This document shows positions 35,200 through 50,128 of a stretch of 64,000 bases of DNA, in pieces. Position 1 is the first letter of the stretch, and every line of letters begins with the position of its first letter. This DNA comes from Megaustenia siamemsis (Eukaryota; Mollusca; Gastropoda; Stylommatophora; Ariophantidae). Position numbers and translations under genes: made by a program. The notes beneath the pieces are model-generated. The model did not search any database, was not told the DNA's origin, and saw nothing but the letters and a program-made list of their open reading frames with translations. The DNA lies in assembly GCA_032433765.1 (NCBI GenBank), contig JAVIAB010000051.1, positions 48,513,986 to 48,577,985 on the forward strand, read 5' to 3'.

Positions 35200-35560
35200 T
35201 TTATAAGAAGAGTAAATGAGTTTAAACGTAAACAAATATGAGAAGAGTACGTAAGTGTTCACACAACCAAATATGTCAAGAATAAATGAGTTTTCACACA
35301 AACAAAGAAGAGATAATTGGAGGATTTTACAAACAAACAAACATAAGAAAATTGGATTAATTTACTCACAAACAAACATAAGAAGAGTGAATTAGTTTAC
35401 ACCCGAACAAACATGAGATGAGCTAATGTGTTTGCATCAGAACATACATGAGAAGAATGTATGAGTTTACACACGAATACACATAAGGAGAATAAATTAG
35501 TTTACATCCGAACAAACATGAGAAGAATGAATAAATGTACACAAGAACAAGCAATATTCT
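35200..35560. repeat. ~37-bp minisatellite, block 3
   Basis: About ten more diverged units (AAACATGAGAAGAATGAAT, GTTTACACACGAACA types). With blocks 1 and 2 it once formed one array. Confidence 0.85.
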
Positions 35561-36436
35561 TAGTTTCATCCAATATGACGGCAAAATAGTTCAAAAAGAT
35601 GAGCACAAACAAATCTCCTATCGACGCTCAAAGGCTAAGGGAGGAAGGAAAGTTGAAGATATGGTAGTTTCACCCAAATGTCTTTTGTAAAACTAGTTGT
35701 AAAGGCAGTTAGTATTGTTTGGAATTACTGAAGAACAAGATGAGTATACTTTAGGTATAGAAGCAAGCACACATTACGAATTTATCTGGTACTAAATATC
35801 TGCAAAAATGTACAAACGTACAATAGTTATGTACACACTTTACTCGCTTACATGTGTAGCGAAATGTGTGCTGTAATTTTTTTAATAATAAATAGGTCAG
35901 ACCTAGTTGTTTATCATTGGTTAAAGTAGATTGTGTTACTTGTGTTGTTTGAGAGGAATTACCGGAGATCACTTGGACGAGATTATGACGCCTCTCTCGC
36001 TCTTATATAAACTGGCTCTAATCCTGAGCTGAGAGAATGTTCTTTGTTTCCCATTGTGTCCTTGAAATTGATAGACGAGAGCAGATGCGCAGACTTGTAG
36101 GGGTAGGATGACTGTAAACAAGTAAATTATTGATTAAATTTGAGCTTTTATAACGGCCATTGGGAGTTGAAAATCGTTGCTGAGAAGAGTTGTTGATTGT
36201 ATGTCGATTTCAATTTTTTTTTTTAAACAAGTAAACGTTTGCTAATCATCATTTATAAACAGTGTTTGTGTGTGTGCAATATAATATATACGTTTGCAAG
36301 TTTACGTCCTCATGTTATAGTTGTTGATAACGATAACATAAATGTAACAATATCAAGGATACACATGCCAGGTACTTCACGATTTGTTCGCTTTATATGG
36401 TAAGTTTATGAGTTCCAGTAAACTTTTTAATTTGTT
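35561..36436. other. No feature recognised
   Basis: AT-rich DNA without supported genes. Confidence 0.55.
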
Positions 36437-36960
36437 ATTTTCGTTCGTCAGCTTTGACCTCTGACGAAGTCCCTAGAGACTAGGAACTGAATTTTTGTGT
36501 GTTAATCCATGTTTCCTTGGCACCCGTAAAGTAAAGTAAAGTACCCCCGTCACGGCAAGTGGCGTATAGGTAATATGGTGTTAGTGACCATAAATTTTAC
36601 AGACCTTCGGCACATGATTTTTGGGGTAATGAGGTCAGTATTACGCCCGTGTCGCTTTACTTTCCCAGAAAAAATCCGGTACTATTTAAAGGCTGGGTGA
36701 ACCCGGTGCCGTCGATTTTGATCGAACCCTACCTCTTGTCCTTTGTTGTCCAGTTCACTAACCACTGAGCTATCGCGGCTCCCTTAACTTCGGAGATACT
36801 CATATTTATTTCCCATCGATGAGTAATTGACGCTTCAAGTCGGGCTTCGCTGCTGAGACCTGGGGTGGTTGTTGCAGAGAGACATCATAAATAGAAATCC
36901 CAACCGGTGCAGCTGGGATTTGAACCCACAACCTCTCTGTACATAATATTCATCCATTGT
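36437..36960 (-). mobile_element. SINE family B, split by a family 1 SINE
   Basis: The 3' body (36,437-36,525) and the tRNA-like half (36,783-36,960, with GGATTTGAACCC as the reverse of a B box) together make one minus-strand family B SINE. The family 1 SINE at 36,526-36,782 interrupts it. Confidence 0.8.
36526..36782 (-). mobile_element. SINE family 1, nested, full length
   Basis: A complete minus-strand copy ending GAGCTATCGCGGCTCCC (reverse of the tRNA-like start). Its tail is a TACTTTACTT-like repeat seen as GTAAAGTAAAGTAAAG. Confidence 0.9.
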
Positions 36961-37209
36961 TGAAGGTTGCACTCATCACATCCTGTGGAGCTCACACGGT
37001 GAGGGGAGAAAAGATGAGAGTCCCTATTACCTGCCATGCATGTTGTGAGGGGGACTAAGAAGTTTGGAATCATCCCCTGTGTAGAACGTGCGCGGAGCGT
37101 TCTGGTCAACGGAATTTACTGAGTCATTCTGTGATGGTGCTGGAGCGGATATGGAGAATTCCTGACTGCAATGAAATTAATTTTAAGGATACAATGGAAT
37201 TTTTTTTTT

Positions 37210-37410
37210 TCGCTTTCACCAGCTTTTACCTCTGACGAAGTCCCTAAAAACTAGGAACTGAATTTGTGCGTGTACAGGGGTCCCTCGCCGCATAGGCAGA
37301 TAACTCCGTTCTCGGAGGTTGTCATATTTTTCCGTCCATGAGCAATTGGCATTTCAAGCCGGGCCTCGCTGCTGAGCGCCTTGCCTCGAGACCAACCATT
37401 TCCGAAAGTA
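37210..37410 (-). mobile_element. SINE family B, internally deleted
   Basis: It matches the body and the first tRNA-like bases (TTGGTCTCGAGGCAAGGCG on the minus strand) but lacks the B-box part. A dead copy. Confidence 0.75.
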
Positions 37411-38083
37411 GATTAGAATGTAATGGACCGTTGGAAGTAGTCTCTGTCTCAAGACTGATCTCTCACTGTCTATAGACTGACTGGTTCGAGGTCTCTTTGA
37501 TTTATGGTCTTAAAACCACTTTCTTCTTGTCTTCCTGGAACCATGTCTTCCACTATTATTTCCAGCCCGATAAGTCTTTTGACGTGGCCGTACAATATAG
37601 ATATTTACGTTAATTATGTAAGCTAAGCCAGTTTATACTTAGGTCTTTTAATATGCCTTCATATACGTCTCATTTTTTTTATGAAAGGGTCTGTATCGCT
37701 TTGTTAGAAAATATTAGCCGCAATCCCAATATGTTCTTTGCATCTGGCTTTTTTTTATGCCAATGCTTGATATATTTGATATCAAATAATAAAAAGACGT
37801 CATTGAATAATAAGTCATAAGAAATAAGAACAAATTACTATAAACCATTTGCAGTATTACAAGTTAGACTTTCACGTGAAAACCTTTATGAAGATACTTT
37901 AACCAAAGAAAAGAAAATTAGAAGAACCTAACGTTCCATTTGATTGCAACTCAATTATTGAATAAAAACTTGTTGGAAGTTGTTAGAATACAGAATCCCC
38001 AACGTTGTCAGAAGATAAATATGAAAATGTCAAGAAAAGTTTAAACTTGCAATTTTTATTTTTAACAAACAATTGTTACCGTC
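37411..38083. other. No feature recognised
   Basis: AT-rich DNA. Confidence 0.5.
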
Positions 38084-38094
38084 ACAAGATTACA

Positions 38095-38870
38095 ATGTTG
38101 AAAGTTCCATGGACACCTAAAAAGACCAACAAGAAAATTCTCAAAGTGGCCAACACAAAAAGGGAGCTCCTAAGAAACATCTGAAAGAAACAATCAACAT
38201 TTTTTGGGCACATAATGAGGTGAGAAAAGTTGGAATACTTGGTCACAACTGGCAAAATACAGGGAAAAAGAGATCGCGGACGACAAAGAGAGAAAATACT
38301 GCAGAGCTTAGTGCCATGCAACGATATATGATGTTAAAACGGTCACTGATGCTATTAATCATTTATTACTAAATAATAATAACAACCGGTTTTGCTATTT
38401 TCTTTAGATGGTCCCATTAGACAGTTTCGTTAGTTGATTTCATGAGACAAATATCTTTAGTCACTGTCGTCTTGTGAGCCGCGATAGCTCAGTGGTTAGT
38501 GAACTGGACTACAAAGGACAAGAGGTAGGGTTCGATCCCAACCGACGGCTTCCGGGTTCGCACAGCCTTTAATGGGTACCGAATTTTTTTTTCTGTGAAA
38601 GTAAAGCGGCACGGGCGTAATACCGACCACATTACCCCACAAATCATGTGCCGAAGGTCTGTAAAATGTATGGTCCCTAACACCATATTCCCTATATGCC
38701 ACTTGGCGTGACAGGGGGTACTTAACTTCTACTTTTACTTTTTTTTTAGTGTCATGGCATGGAAAACAGTCAACAACAGAACTGATATGATGCACGATAG
38801 ATAGAAGATTGTATAAGGTCATGATCGCAAACGCCAACCGGTATGGCACATGATGATGATGATGATGATG
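38095..38870 (+). mobile_element. LINE family D with nested insertion
   Basis: A perfect 11-bp duplication ACAAGATTACA (38,084-38,094 and 38,871-38,881) encloses LINE sequence at 38,095-38,319 and 38,747-38,870, ending in (ATG)n. The first part encodes degraded KVPWTPKKTNKK and FFGHIMR-type text; the second matches the extreme C-terminus. Between them lies a 427-bp insert containing a SINE. Confidence 0.88.
38477..38746 (+). mobile_element. SINE family 1, nested
   Basis: A complete copy (GAGCCGCGATAGCTCAGTGG to TACTTTTACTTTTTTTT). It sits at the 3' end of a 427-bp insert in LINE family D. About 150 bp of unrelated DNA (38,320-38,476) precedes it within the same insert. Confidence 0.9.
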
Positions 38871-38881
38871 ACAAGATTACA

Positions 38882-39640
38882 GGTTATATATAAAAGAACA
38901 GCTGTAGCCAACAGAAAGGAAGTCACCGAGTAATATATTACATGATGGATCAACACTTTCTTCACGACGCTGCGAAAACTCAAGTCACCTGCGTCAATAG
39001 TAAACAAGACAGTGGTGATGACAATGTCTAAAACGCAAGTAAATCTTTACTTCTATTTCAAACGCATAAAAACCAGTTGAAATAAATAAGCCCTAAATGT
39101 TGTATGTCCATAGAAAGAAACTCCTCCCACAGCTAGCTATTCCAGCAGGCTGGCCTCCTCACAGACCTCTTGACAAATGTTTATAAGACGCTAATGACGT
39201 TTATGTCCGTCTGGCCTCAGTATGACCTGCTAAACCTGGATACTGCCTGTTTATGAACATTGTCTTGATAGAGTTAAGTGTTTGTCAGAGCTTTCACGTT
39301 CTCGTTTTGACTTAGGCCTTTTACTTGTAGAATAATGCGCTTGGATTTGATTACAAGATTATCTTCTTTGTTGCTATGATTCACTAGTACGATTATGTTA
39401 ATATTAGTTTAGCACTATTCAGTCGATCTATGCTATTCGTAGACAATCAAATCAGTTTTAGTAAAAAGTATTCACGCAGTCATTCAGCATGGAATGACGA
39501 TGTCATTTTAAGTGATTAGTGATTTATCATTCTGTACTGAACCTTAGCATTTAGAAATTATAAGCGCCGCTTATCTCTGTTACCGTCTGTCTAGTTCTGT
39601 CAGACATGTGCCAGATCTGACCAATCGAATTAAGCGAAAT
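38882..39640. other. No feature recognised
   Basis: AT-rich DNA. Confidence 0.55.
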
Positions 39641-40080
39641 AAACATCTTCTTTCTTCTTCTCTCATCTCATCTTCTTCTCTTCTCTCTCTTCTTCTTCTT
39701 CTTCTTCTACTTCTTCTTCTTCTTCCTCTTCTTCTTCTTCTCTTCTTTTTTTCCTCTTTTCTTCTTCTTCTTCTTTTTTTCTTCTTCTTCTTCTTCTTCT
39801 TCTTCTACCTTTCTAGCTCCCAGTGGAGCATAGGTCTTCCACAAACGCTTTCCAAGTCGTTATGTTTTTTTCCATTCTTTTAAGATCATTCCATGTCGTC
39901 CCCATCATCTTCATCTCTGCTTCTATCTGTCTTCTCCAAGAATTCCTTGGTCTTCCTCTTTGTCTTTTCCCCTGAGGATTCCAAAAAGGCATGTTGTGTA
40001 ATACTCTCAGTTGGCTTCCGTAGTGTTTGTCCTATCCAGCGCCATCGAACATCTTAAGCTCTTTTAAATCAGCCTTATTA
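39640..40080 (-). pseudogene. LINE 3' end with long (GAA)n tail (family A-like)
   Basis: On the minus strand, GKRQRGRPRNSWRRQIEAEM, MGTTWNDLKRMEKNITTWKA and FVEDLCSTGS lead directly into a trinucleotide tail, seen as (TTC)n at 39,640-39,806. The WN(P)QGKRQRGRP...DLCSTGS pattern is the classic end of a large group of animal LINEs. Confidence 0.85.
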
Positions 40081-40139
40081 TATGACTGTGAACCATGAAA
40101 AAAAAAAACAATAGATGCGACGATACAGACTTGGTTAAT

Positions 40140-40480
40140 GGATGCTTGTGCGGGATACAATGATGGAATAGGTGGGGCAATAACTCTCATTTAGAAATAT
40201 GAAAAAGTACCACTCCAAACAGCAGTAGACAAGAGATACGACAAGGAAGATGGCGCTGATGGGACAAACACCGAGGAAGACAACCAAGAGTATTACATGA
40301 CGTGCCTTTATTTGGAAAGCGCAAAGAAGAAGCAGACACAGCGTAAAGTCACAATATACTTGGAATAGATAGGTGGAAGCAGAGATGAAGAAGATGGGAA
40401 AGATCATAAATGACATAAGTGAATGACAACAAAAAGGACAGGTCTGCAAATGTTCGTTGAAGATCTATGCTTCATAGGGA
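40140..40480 (+). pseudogene. Second LINE 3' end, head-to-head with the previous one
   Basis: A degraded plus-strand relative of the 39,815-40,080 fragment, with tracts such as DRWKQR, then RSANVR and SMLHRE. Stops are frequent. The two copies are divergent from each other, so this is probably two insertions rather than one duplication. Confidence 0.6.
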
Positions 40481-40633
40481 GTTTAAAAGTTAGAGAAAGA
40501 AACGCTAGGTCGTTAAGTCCACGAACAGCCTATTGCTCTCTCGCTCTCAATTTTAGCGCTTAACACATAATTTCAAAAACAATTATCATGTGGACTGAAG
40601 ACTGTAACAATATTTTCATTTAATTTATGTTTT

Positions 40634-42640
<2,007 letters not shown>

Positions 42641-43190
42641 GTGTGTGTGTCTGTTACTATTTTACGTTTCTATGTCTTTTTGGTGCAGTTTGTATGTTTA
42701 TTATTTAGTGGTTGTTCATGTGTCTGTTATTTAGTGTTGTTTGTTTATCTATTATTTATTGTTTGTGTATCCATTTTTTAGTGTTCTTTGTGTGTCTATT
42801 ATTTATTTTTATTCGTTTATCTATTATTTATTATTTATTGTTTGTTTGTCTGTTTGTCTGTTATTTAATGTTGTGTATGTGTCTATTATTTATTTTTTTG
42901 GGTGTGTACATTATTTATTGTTGTCTGTGTGTCTCTTATTACGTGTTTCTGTGTGACTGTTATTTAGTGTTGTTCGTGTGTCTTTTACTTCGTGAAGTGT
43001 TTTTATGTTTACATTTAGAGCATTTTATTGTGTCTTTTGTGTTAAATTGTGTGTTTCTTTTTACGTGATATAAATCGTGTGTCTGTTACTTGTATAGTTT
43101 GTGTGGATGTTACTGATTTGCGAATTTTGCGTGATTATGTGAATGTTACGCAGTATCTTTTCTGTGTCTATTATTTAGCGTAGTTTTTGT
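42641..43190. repeat. Degenerate TG-rich repeat grading into the 25-bp satellite
   Basis: Loosely repeated ~27-30 bp units (TGTCTATTATTTATTGTTTG types) diverge strongly and give way to 25-bp units at the right edge. Open frames here reflect composition. Confidence 0.7.
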
Positions 43191-43194
43191 GTCA

Positions 43195-46100
43195 GCTACT
43201 TCATGTAGTTCGTGCAACTGCTGCTTGATGTAGTACATGTACCTGCTACTTGATGTAGTTGGTCTACTTGGCTCCTTGATGTAATTCATGTACCTGCTTC
43301 TTGATGTAGTTCATGTACCTGCTACTTGATGTAGTTCATGTACTTGCTACTTGATGTAGTTCATGTACCTGCTACTTGATGTAGTTCATGTACCTGCTAC
43401 TTGATATAGTTCATGTACCTGCGACTTTATGTAGTTCATGTACCTGCTACTTGATGTAGTTCATGTACCTGTTTCTTGATGTAGTTCATGTACCTGCTAC
43501 TTGATGTAGTTCATATACCTGCTACTTGATGTAGTTCATGTACCTGCTTCTTGATGTAGTTCATGTACCTACTACTTGATGTAGTTTGTCTACTTGCTAC
43601 TTGATGTAGTTCATGTACATGTTCCTTGATGTAGTACATGTACCTGCTACTTGATGTAGTTTGTCTACTTGCTCCTCGATGTAGTTCATGTACCTGCTAC
43701 TTGATGTAGTTCATGTACCTGCTACTTGATGTAGTTCATGTACCGGCTACTTGATGTAGTTCATGTACCTGCTACTTGATGTAGTTCATGTACCTGCTAC
43801 TTGATGTAGTTCATGTACCTGCTCCTCGATGTAGTTCATGTACCTGCTACTTGATGTAGTTCATGTACCTGCTACTTGATGTAGTTCATGTACCTGCTAC
43901 TTGATGTAGTTCAGGTACCTGCTACTTGATGTAGTTCATGTACCTGCTACTTGATGTAGTTTGTCTACTTGCTCCTTGATGTAGTTCCTGTACCTGCTAC
44001 TTGATGTAGTTTGTCTACTTGCTCCTTGATGTAGTTCATGTACCTGCTACTTGATGTAGTTTGTCTACTTGCTCCTTGATGTAGTTCATGTACCTGCTAC
44101 TTGATGTAGGTTGTCTACTTGCTCCTCGATGTAGTTCATGTACCTGCTACTTGATGCAGTTCATGTGCCTGCTACTTGATGTAGTTCATGTACCTGCTAC
44201 TTGATGTAGTTTGTCTACTTGCTCCATGATGTAGGTCATGTACCTGCTTCTTGATGTAGTTCTTGTACCTACTACTGATGCAGTTCATGTACCTACTACT
44301 GTATGTAGTTCATGTACCTGCTACTTGATGTAGTTCATGTACCTGCTACTTGATGTAGATTGTCTACTTGCTCCTTGATGTAGTTCATGTACCTGCTACT
44401 TGATGTAGTTCATGTACCTACTACTTGATGTAGTTCATGTACCTACTACTTGATGCAGTTCATGTACCTGCTACTTGATGTAGTTCATGTACCTACTACT
44501 TGATGTAGTTCATGTACCTGCTACATTATGTAGTTTGTCTACTTGCTCCTTGATGTATTTCATGTACCTGCTACTTGATGTAGTTCATGTACCTACTACT
44601 TGATGCAGTTCATGTACCTGCTACTTGATGTAGTTCATGTACCTACTACTTGATGCAGTTCATGTACCTTCTACTGTATGTAGTTCATGTACCTTCTGCT
44701 GTATGTGGTTCATGTATCTGCTCTTGATTTAGTTCATGTACCTACTACAAGATGTAGTTCATGTACATGCTACTTGATGAAGTTCTTGTACCTGTTACTT
44801 GATGTAGTTCATGTACCTACTACTTTATGTAGTTCATGTACCTGCCACTTGATGTAGTTCATGTACCTACTACTTGATGTAGTTCATGTACCTGCTACTT
44901 GATGTAGTTCATGTACCTGCTAATTGATGTAGTTCATGTACCTACTACTGTATGTAGATCTTGTACCTGCTACTTGATGTAGTTCATGTACCTGCTATTT
45001 GATGTAATTCATGTACCTACTACTGTATGTAGTTCATGTACCTACTACTTTATGTAGTTCATGTACTTGCTACTTGATGTAGTTCATGTAGCTACTACTT
45101 TATGTAGTTCATGTACCTACTACTTGATTTAGTTAATATACCTACTACTGCATGTAGTTCATGTACTTGCTACTTGATGTAGTTCATGTACCTACTACTT
45201 TATGTAGTTCATGTACCTACTACTTGTTGTAGTTCATGTACCTACTACTTGATGTAGTTCATATACCTACTACTGCATGTTGTTCATGTACTTGCAACTT
45301 GATGTAGTTCATGTACCTACTACTTTATGTAGTTCATGTACCTACTACTTGATGTAGTTCATATACCTACTACTGCATGTAGTTCATGTACTTGCTACTT
45401 GATGTAGTTCATGTACCTACTACATGATGTAGTTCATGTACCTACTACTTGATGTAGTTCATGTACCTACTACTTGATGTAGTTCATGTACCTACTACTG
45501 TATGTAGTTCATGTACCTTCTACTGTATGTAGTTCATGTACCTACTACTTGATGTAGTTCATGTACCTGCTACATGATGTAGTTCATGTACATGCTACTT
45601 GATGTAGTTCCTGTACCTGCTACTGATGTAGTTCATGTACTTGCTACTTGATGTAGTTCATGTACCTGCTACTTGATAAAGTTCATGTACCTGCTACTTG
45701 TTGTAGTTTATGTACCTGCTACTTGATGTAGTTCATGTACCTACTAATGTATGTAGTTCATGTACCTACTACTTGATGTAGTTCATGTACCTGCTACTTG
45801 ATGTAGTTCATGTACCTGCTACTTGATGTAGTTCATGTACCTGCTACTTGATGTAGTTCATGTACCTGCTACTTGATGTAGTTCATGTACCTGCTACATG
45901 ATGTAGTTCATGTACCTGCTACTTGATGTAGTTCCTGTACCTGCTACTTGATGTAGTTAATGTACTTGCTACTTGATGTAGTTCATGTACCTACTACTTG
46001 ATGTAGTTCATGTACCTGCTACTTGTTGTAGTTTATGTATCTGCTACTTGATGTTTTTCATGTACCTACTAATGTATGTAGTTCATGTACCTACTACTTG

Positions 46101-46640
46101 ATGTAGTTCATGTACCTGCTACTTGATGTAGTTCATGTACCTACTACTTTATGTAGTTCATGTACGTGCTACTTGATGTAGTTCATGTACCTACTACTTT
46201 ATGTAGTTCATGTACCTGCTACTAGATGAAGTTCTTGTACCTGCTACTTGATGTAGTTCATGTATCTACTAATTTATGTAGTTCATGTACCTGCTACTTG
46301 ATGTAGTTCATGTACCTACTACTTGATGTAGTTCATGTACCTGCTACTTGATGTAGTTCATGTACCTGCTACTTGATGTAGTTCATGTACCTGCTGCTTG
46401 ATGTAGTTCATGTACCTGATTCTTGATGTAGTTCATGTACCTGCTACTTGATGTAGTTCATGTACCTGCTACTTGATGTAGTTTGTCTACTTGCTCCTTG
46501 ATGTAGTTCATGTACCTGCTACTAGATGAAGTTCTTGTACCTACTACTTTATGTAGGTCGTGTACTTACTACTTGATATAATTTGTGTACCTGCTACTTG
46601 ATGTAGTTCGTCTACTTAGTGTAGTTTGTTTTTACTTTTT
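43195..46640. repeat. 25-bp satellite array, ~3.4 kb
   Basis: About 137 head-to-tail 25-bp units (CTACTTGATGTAGTTCATGT plus ACCTG). Variants include GCTCC for GCTAC, TTTGTCTACTT for TTCATGTACCT, and TACTACTTTATG. In part of the array (about 43,940-44,240) two variants alternate as a 50-bp higher-order unit. Since 25 is not a multiple of three, stops recur and no frame runs through. Confidence 0.98.
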
Positions 46641-46799
46641 TTTGAGATAACCTTTGCACTTTGTTTCAGTGAGTAGTTTTACATGTTGTTGCTATCTCGT
46701 CTATGTTTTTTTTTTTTACCTTTAACCATATTCTTGTACAGAATTCTATCGAGTGTATTACATCATCTTTAATTAAATCACTGTCAATGAATGTTAGAA

Positions 46800-47240
46800 A
46801 ACATGTCAAAAAGTACTACATCCAACTTTTTCTGCTATATGGATGTGAGTTGTGAATGATAAGCAAGACAACACAAAGAACATTTGAGGCAACTGAGATG
46901 TGGTTTATCAGAAGAATGCTAGAAATACCATGGATAGCAAAAATTACTAATAAAAGATATTTAAAACAAGTTGGAGAAACCAGAAATTTCATCAAAATCA
47001 TAAGGAAGAGACAATCTACATTTATTGGGCATGTGAGTCGAAAAGAAGGCATTTAGAATACTATAACAACAGGCAGAATGAAAGCAAAGAATAGAAGGGG
47101 AAAACCAAGAGAAACAATATAGAACAGCTTATGTAAATGACATAATAAAGGATCACCGACTGAAATTATGTCATGTATAAAGGACCGAGAAGTGTAGAGA
47201 ACGATGGTCGCTTACGCCAACCGCATGGCACCATATAATG
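46800..47240 (+). pseudogene. LINE 3'-end fragment (family D relative)
   Basis: LLYGCEL, a stop, then TFEATEMWFIRRMLEIPWIA, RKRQSTFIGHVSRKEG and a degraded GRMKAKNRRGKPRE tail. The 3' end CTTACGCCAACCGCATGGCA matches the family D end. Frame breaks make it non-functional. Confidence 0.78.
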
Positions 47241-47495
47241 ATAATCTTGTAACATAGCGTTTTGCGTTGTCTTTTACTTAGCTTAACTAGTTTGTTTATA
47301 CCTTGCAACTGTATATTGTTTTGTCTTTACAGACAAATTATTATTTTATTTAGGAAATGACTAACTCAAGCCTGAGATATGTAGTTCTTTATTCTCCACT
47401 AAATGATATTTTGTTTCAGTTATTTTCCAACAGAAACATTAATTTATATTATTATTACCGCTTTCAAATAGTCTTTATAAGTTTATCTCTTCACA

Positions 47496-47557
<62 letters not shown>

Positions 47558-47798
47558 GTGTGTTTAATTCAGTTTTATTTGCATCTTTGCTTCTGTAAAT
47601 ATGCATGCGCTAATTTCTGAACTGATCTGTTTCTTGATTTAACTATTTTATTTTAAAGAACAATATTAAACTTGTTTCTTTACTAAAAGTTCATGTGTAT
47701 TTTTGTCGTCACTACTTGACAAGTATTCAGCAATCATTATATTCATTGGCACTGTCACAGGAGTGAGAAATTCATATCAATTTGAACAGATATGTTTT
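47241..47798. other. No gene; contains (TC)n
   Basis: AT-rich DNA. The only structure is a (TC)n run at 47,499-47,553. Confidence 0.6.
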
Positions 47799-47813
47799 TA
47801 GTAATGTGGTATA

Positions 47814-48068
47814 AAAAAGTAAAGAGCCCCGTCACGCCAAGTGGCGTAAAGGGAATATGGTGTTAGTGACCATATATTTTACAGACCTTCGGCACATGAT
47901 TTTTGAGGTAATGTGGTTGGTATTACGCCCGTGCCGCTTTACTTTCCCAGAAAAAGATCCAGTATCCATTTAAGGCTGGGAGAAACCGGAAGCCGTCGGT
48001 TGGGATCGAACTCTACCCCTTGTCCTTTGTAGTCCAGTTCACTAACCAATTTTGCTATCGCGGCTCCC
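47814..48068 (-). mobile_element. SINE family 1 with target-site duplication
   Basis: A complete minus-strand copy flanked by a perfect 15-bp duplication TAGTAATGTGGTATA (47,799-47,813 and 48,069-48,083), so its boundaries are exact. Its 3' hairpin ACGCC-ACTT-GGCGT is nearly intact. Confidence 0.95.
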
Positions 48069-48083
48069 TAGTAATGTGGTATA

Positions 48084-48970
48084 TGTAGGTGTAAATATGT
48101 TTTACTCTATAGCGCTTATTTTTCTCAATCATTTATTGGCTACGCTTGACCTCTGTTGTACACTTCTTTATACGATTGTTATGATGAAGAATTATGTATC
48201 AAATACCATTTCGTTCATTGCAAACGTTAGTATTTAGTCACCTTTAGCCCATAACGAAAGGCATGCATACAGAAGACTTCTGTAGTGGGTGCTTGCACAT
48301 ACGCCCTTGTCCCATCTGATGTTGGTTGTTTCATCAGTTCCGCGTTGAAATAACATGCCTGAAGTAGGATGGTGATAAACTCGTCAGTTGCAGCCGTATC
48401 CTCAAATATGAATGAAGTGATGCTTTCAAATACATACCCCCGACGAATATTTTATTCTCTCATTGCTTTATGCATGAATGCATGTTGTTAATTCAATTAG
48501 TTTGATTTATTTGTTTGTATATTTTTCTCTACTGATTAATCAAAGTATTCAAAACTTGATATATTTAAGTGTTAGTCTCAGCTACCTAAGAAATGGTTAC
48601 ACTTTATCTACTGCAATGCCATTATGACAAAATAGTGTCTTGGTGAAGCTGGTGTTCTCATATTTTCATTAGAAACTTTACAAACTCCTATAAGTGTGCT
48701 TAATGTTGACGATACTATTTTCTTTTTTATTGTTTTTCTTTCTTTTTCAAAAGTTACTTTTCCGTCAACAGCGTTTCTCTTAAGAGTATTTGAAACAAAT
48801 ATAAAGTAGATGAAAATTATGAACATGATACATATTTATAACGACATAGAAATATAAATTTCAGCACAAAATATAGTTAGTAATGTTAGTTTACTTTTAA
48901 AATTGTATACATCTAAGTATGTCAATAATTGCTGTTATGCTAAGTCTGTATACTTAGTATACATCCAATC
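48084..48970. other. No feature recognised
   Basis: AT-rich DNA with no supported gene. Confidence 0.55.
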
Positions 48971-48974
48971 CATT

Positions 48975-49440
48975 TTTGACAATAGAAACAAGAAAAAGAG
49001 TTCTTAAATGTTACGTAGAGCCAGTCTTAACATATGGATGCGAATCATGGACAATAGGACAACGGACAAGAAAATCACTTGAGTCTGTAGAAATGTGGTT
49101 TTACAGAAAAATGTTGAGAATACTAAGGACAGCTAAGAAAAGAAATGAAGATGTTCTGAGAGAGGTCAAAGCAAAAAGAGAGCTAATTTCCAATATTAGG
49201 AAGAAACAATCATCATTTTTTGGCCATGTGATGAGAAGAGAACAACTGAAATATATTGTAACAACTGCAAAAAATTGAGGGACGAAGAGATAGAGGGAAG
49301 CAAAGAGAGAAAATAACAGACAGCTTAAGAGAATGGCTTGGCAGAAGGTCAACAACAGAGATGATAAATAGCTGCCGAAATCGAAAGTTGTATAGAGACA
49401 TGATCACCTACGCCAGTAGGCCCGGTACTTGATGATGATG
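48975..49440 (+). pseudogene. LINE 3'-end fragment (family F)
   Basis: A long clean stretch reads ETRKRVLKCYVEPVLTYGCE, SLESVEMWFYRKMLRILRTA and SSFFGHVMRREQLKYIVTT. One frameshift follows, and then the GRRDRGKQREK-type tail and a (GATGAT)n end. CESW(T) is the usual block after the reverse transcriptase in this LINE group. 5'-truncated and frameshifted, so dead. Confidence 0.85.
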
Positions 49441-49859
49441 TATACTTAGTTTCTTCAATCTCGTATTTTGCCTGGTTTCACTGATTTAGTCTGATCAATA
49501 TAAAACGTTTTAACATAAATACGACTAGTGCACATTCAGAAAGATCTAGGCAGGGCAGGCATGTATTCAACTTCAGCAACAATCCTGCACTCAATGACCG
49601 GCACTTAGTCTTGTACAGGTTGCACTGTGGAGCCTCAACAGAAAGTTCACGGCTGTTTATGTTCATTTCACGGCATTTTAGTTCAAATCTTAGAAATTGT
49701 GGTGCGCTTATTAATAAAAACGTGATGAGGCAAGTACATTGCACTTATTCTTAAAATTTCGAGGCGAAGGCGCGACTCCCAGCATCAGAGCTGGAATTTG
49801 TCAGCGACCCACAGCTGATGGCTTGCGCCAGGATCGGTAAACCAAAACCATCCAGATCC
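49441..49859. other. No feature recognised
   Basis: AT-rich, then less AT-rich DNA bordering the interspersed repeat. The last 100 bp may belong to that repeat, but the other copy diverges here. Confidence 0.5.
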
Positions 49860-50128
49860 TGCTCTACCTCTCCGTGGTGCCTCCAGTAACAGACTAACCT
49901 GTCTAGTCTGGCCAAGCGAGCAGGGATCGAAGAGGGAAGACAACCCGGTACTCAAAAATGTCGTGCTGAAGTCGGATGTGTTGGGCCGAAAGGCGCAAAT
50001 ATAACAGTTATACTGCAAACCACAACACAACGCAGACACGCCCACTTAACGTCCTTTAAGGGCGGATGACGATGAGGAATTCTACAGTCTACGAATACTC
50101 TAGAATACTTTAGTCATCGGGCGAACGT
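49860..50128 (-). repeat. Unclassified interspersed repeat, copy 2
   Basis: Inverted, closely matching partner of 31,176-31,445. Confidence 0.85.
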
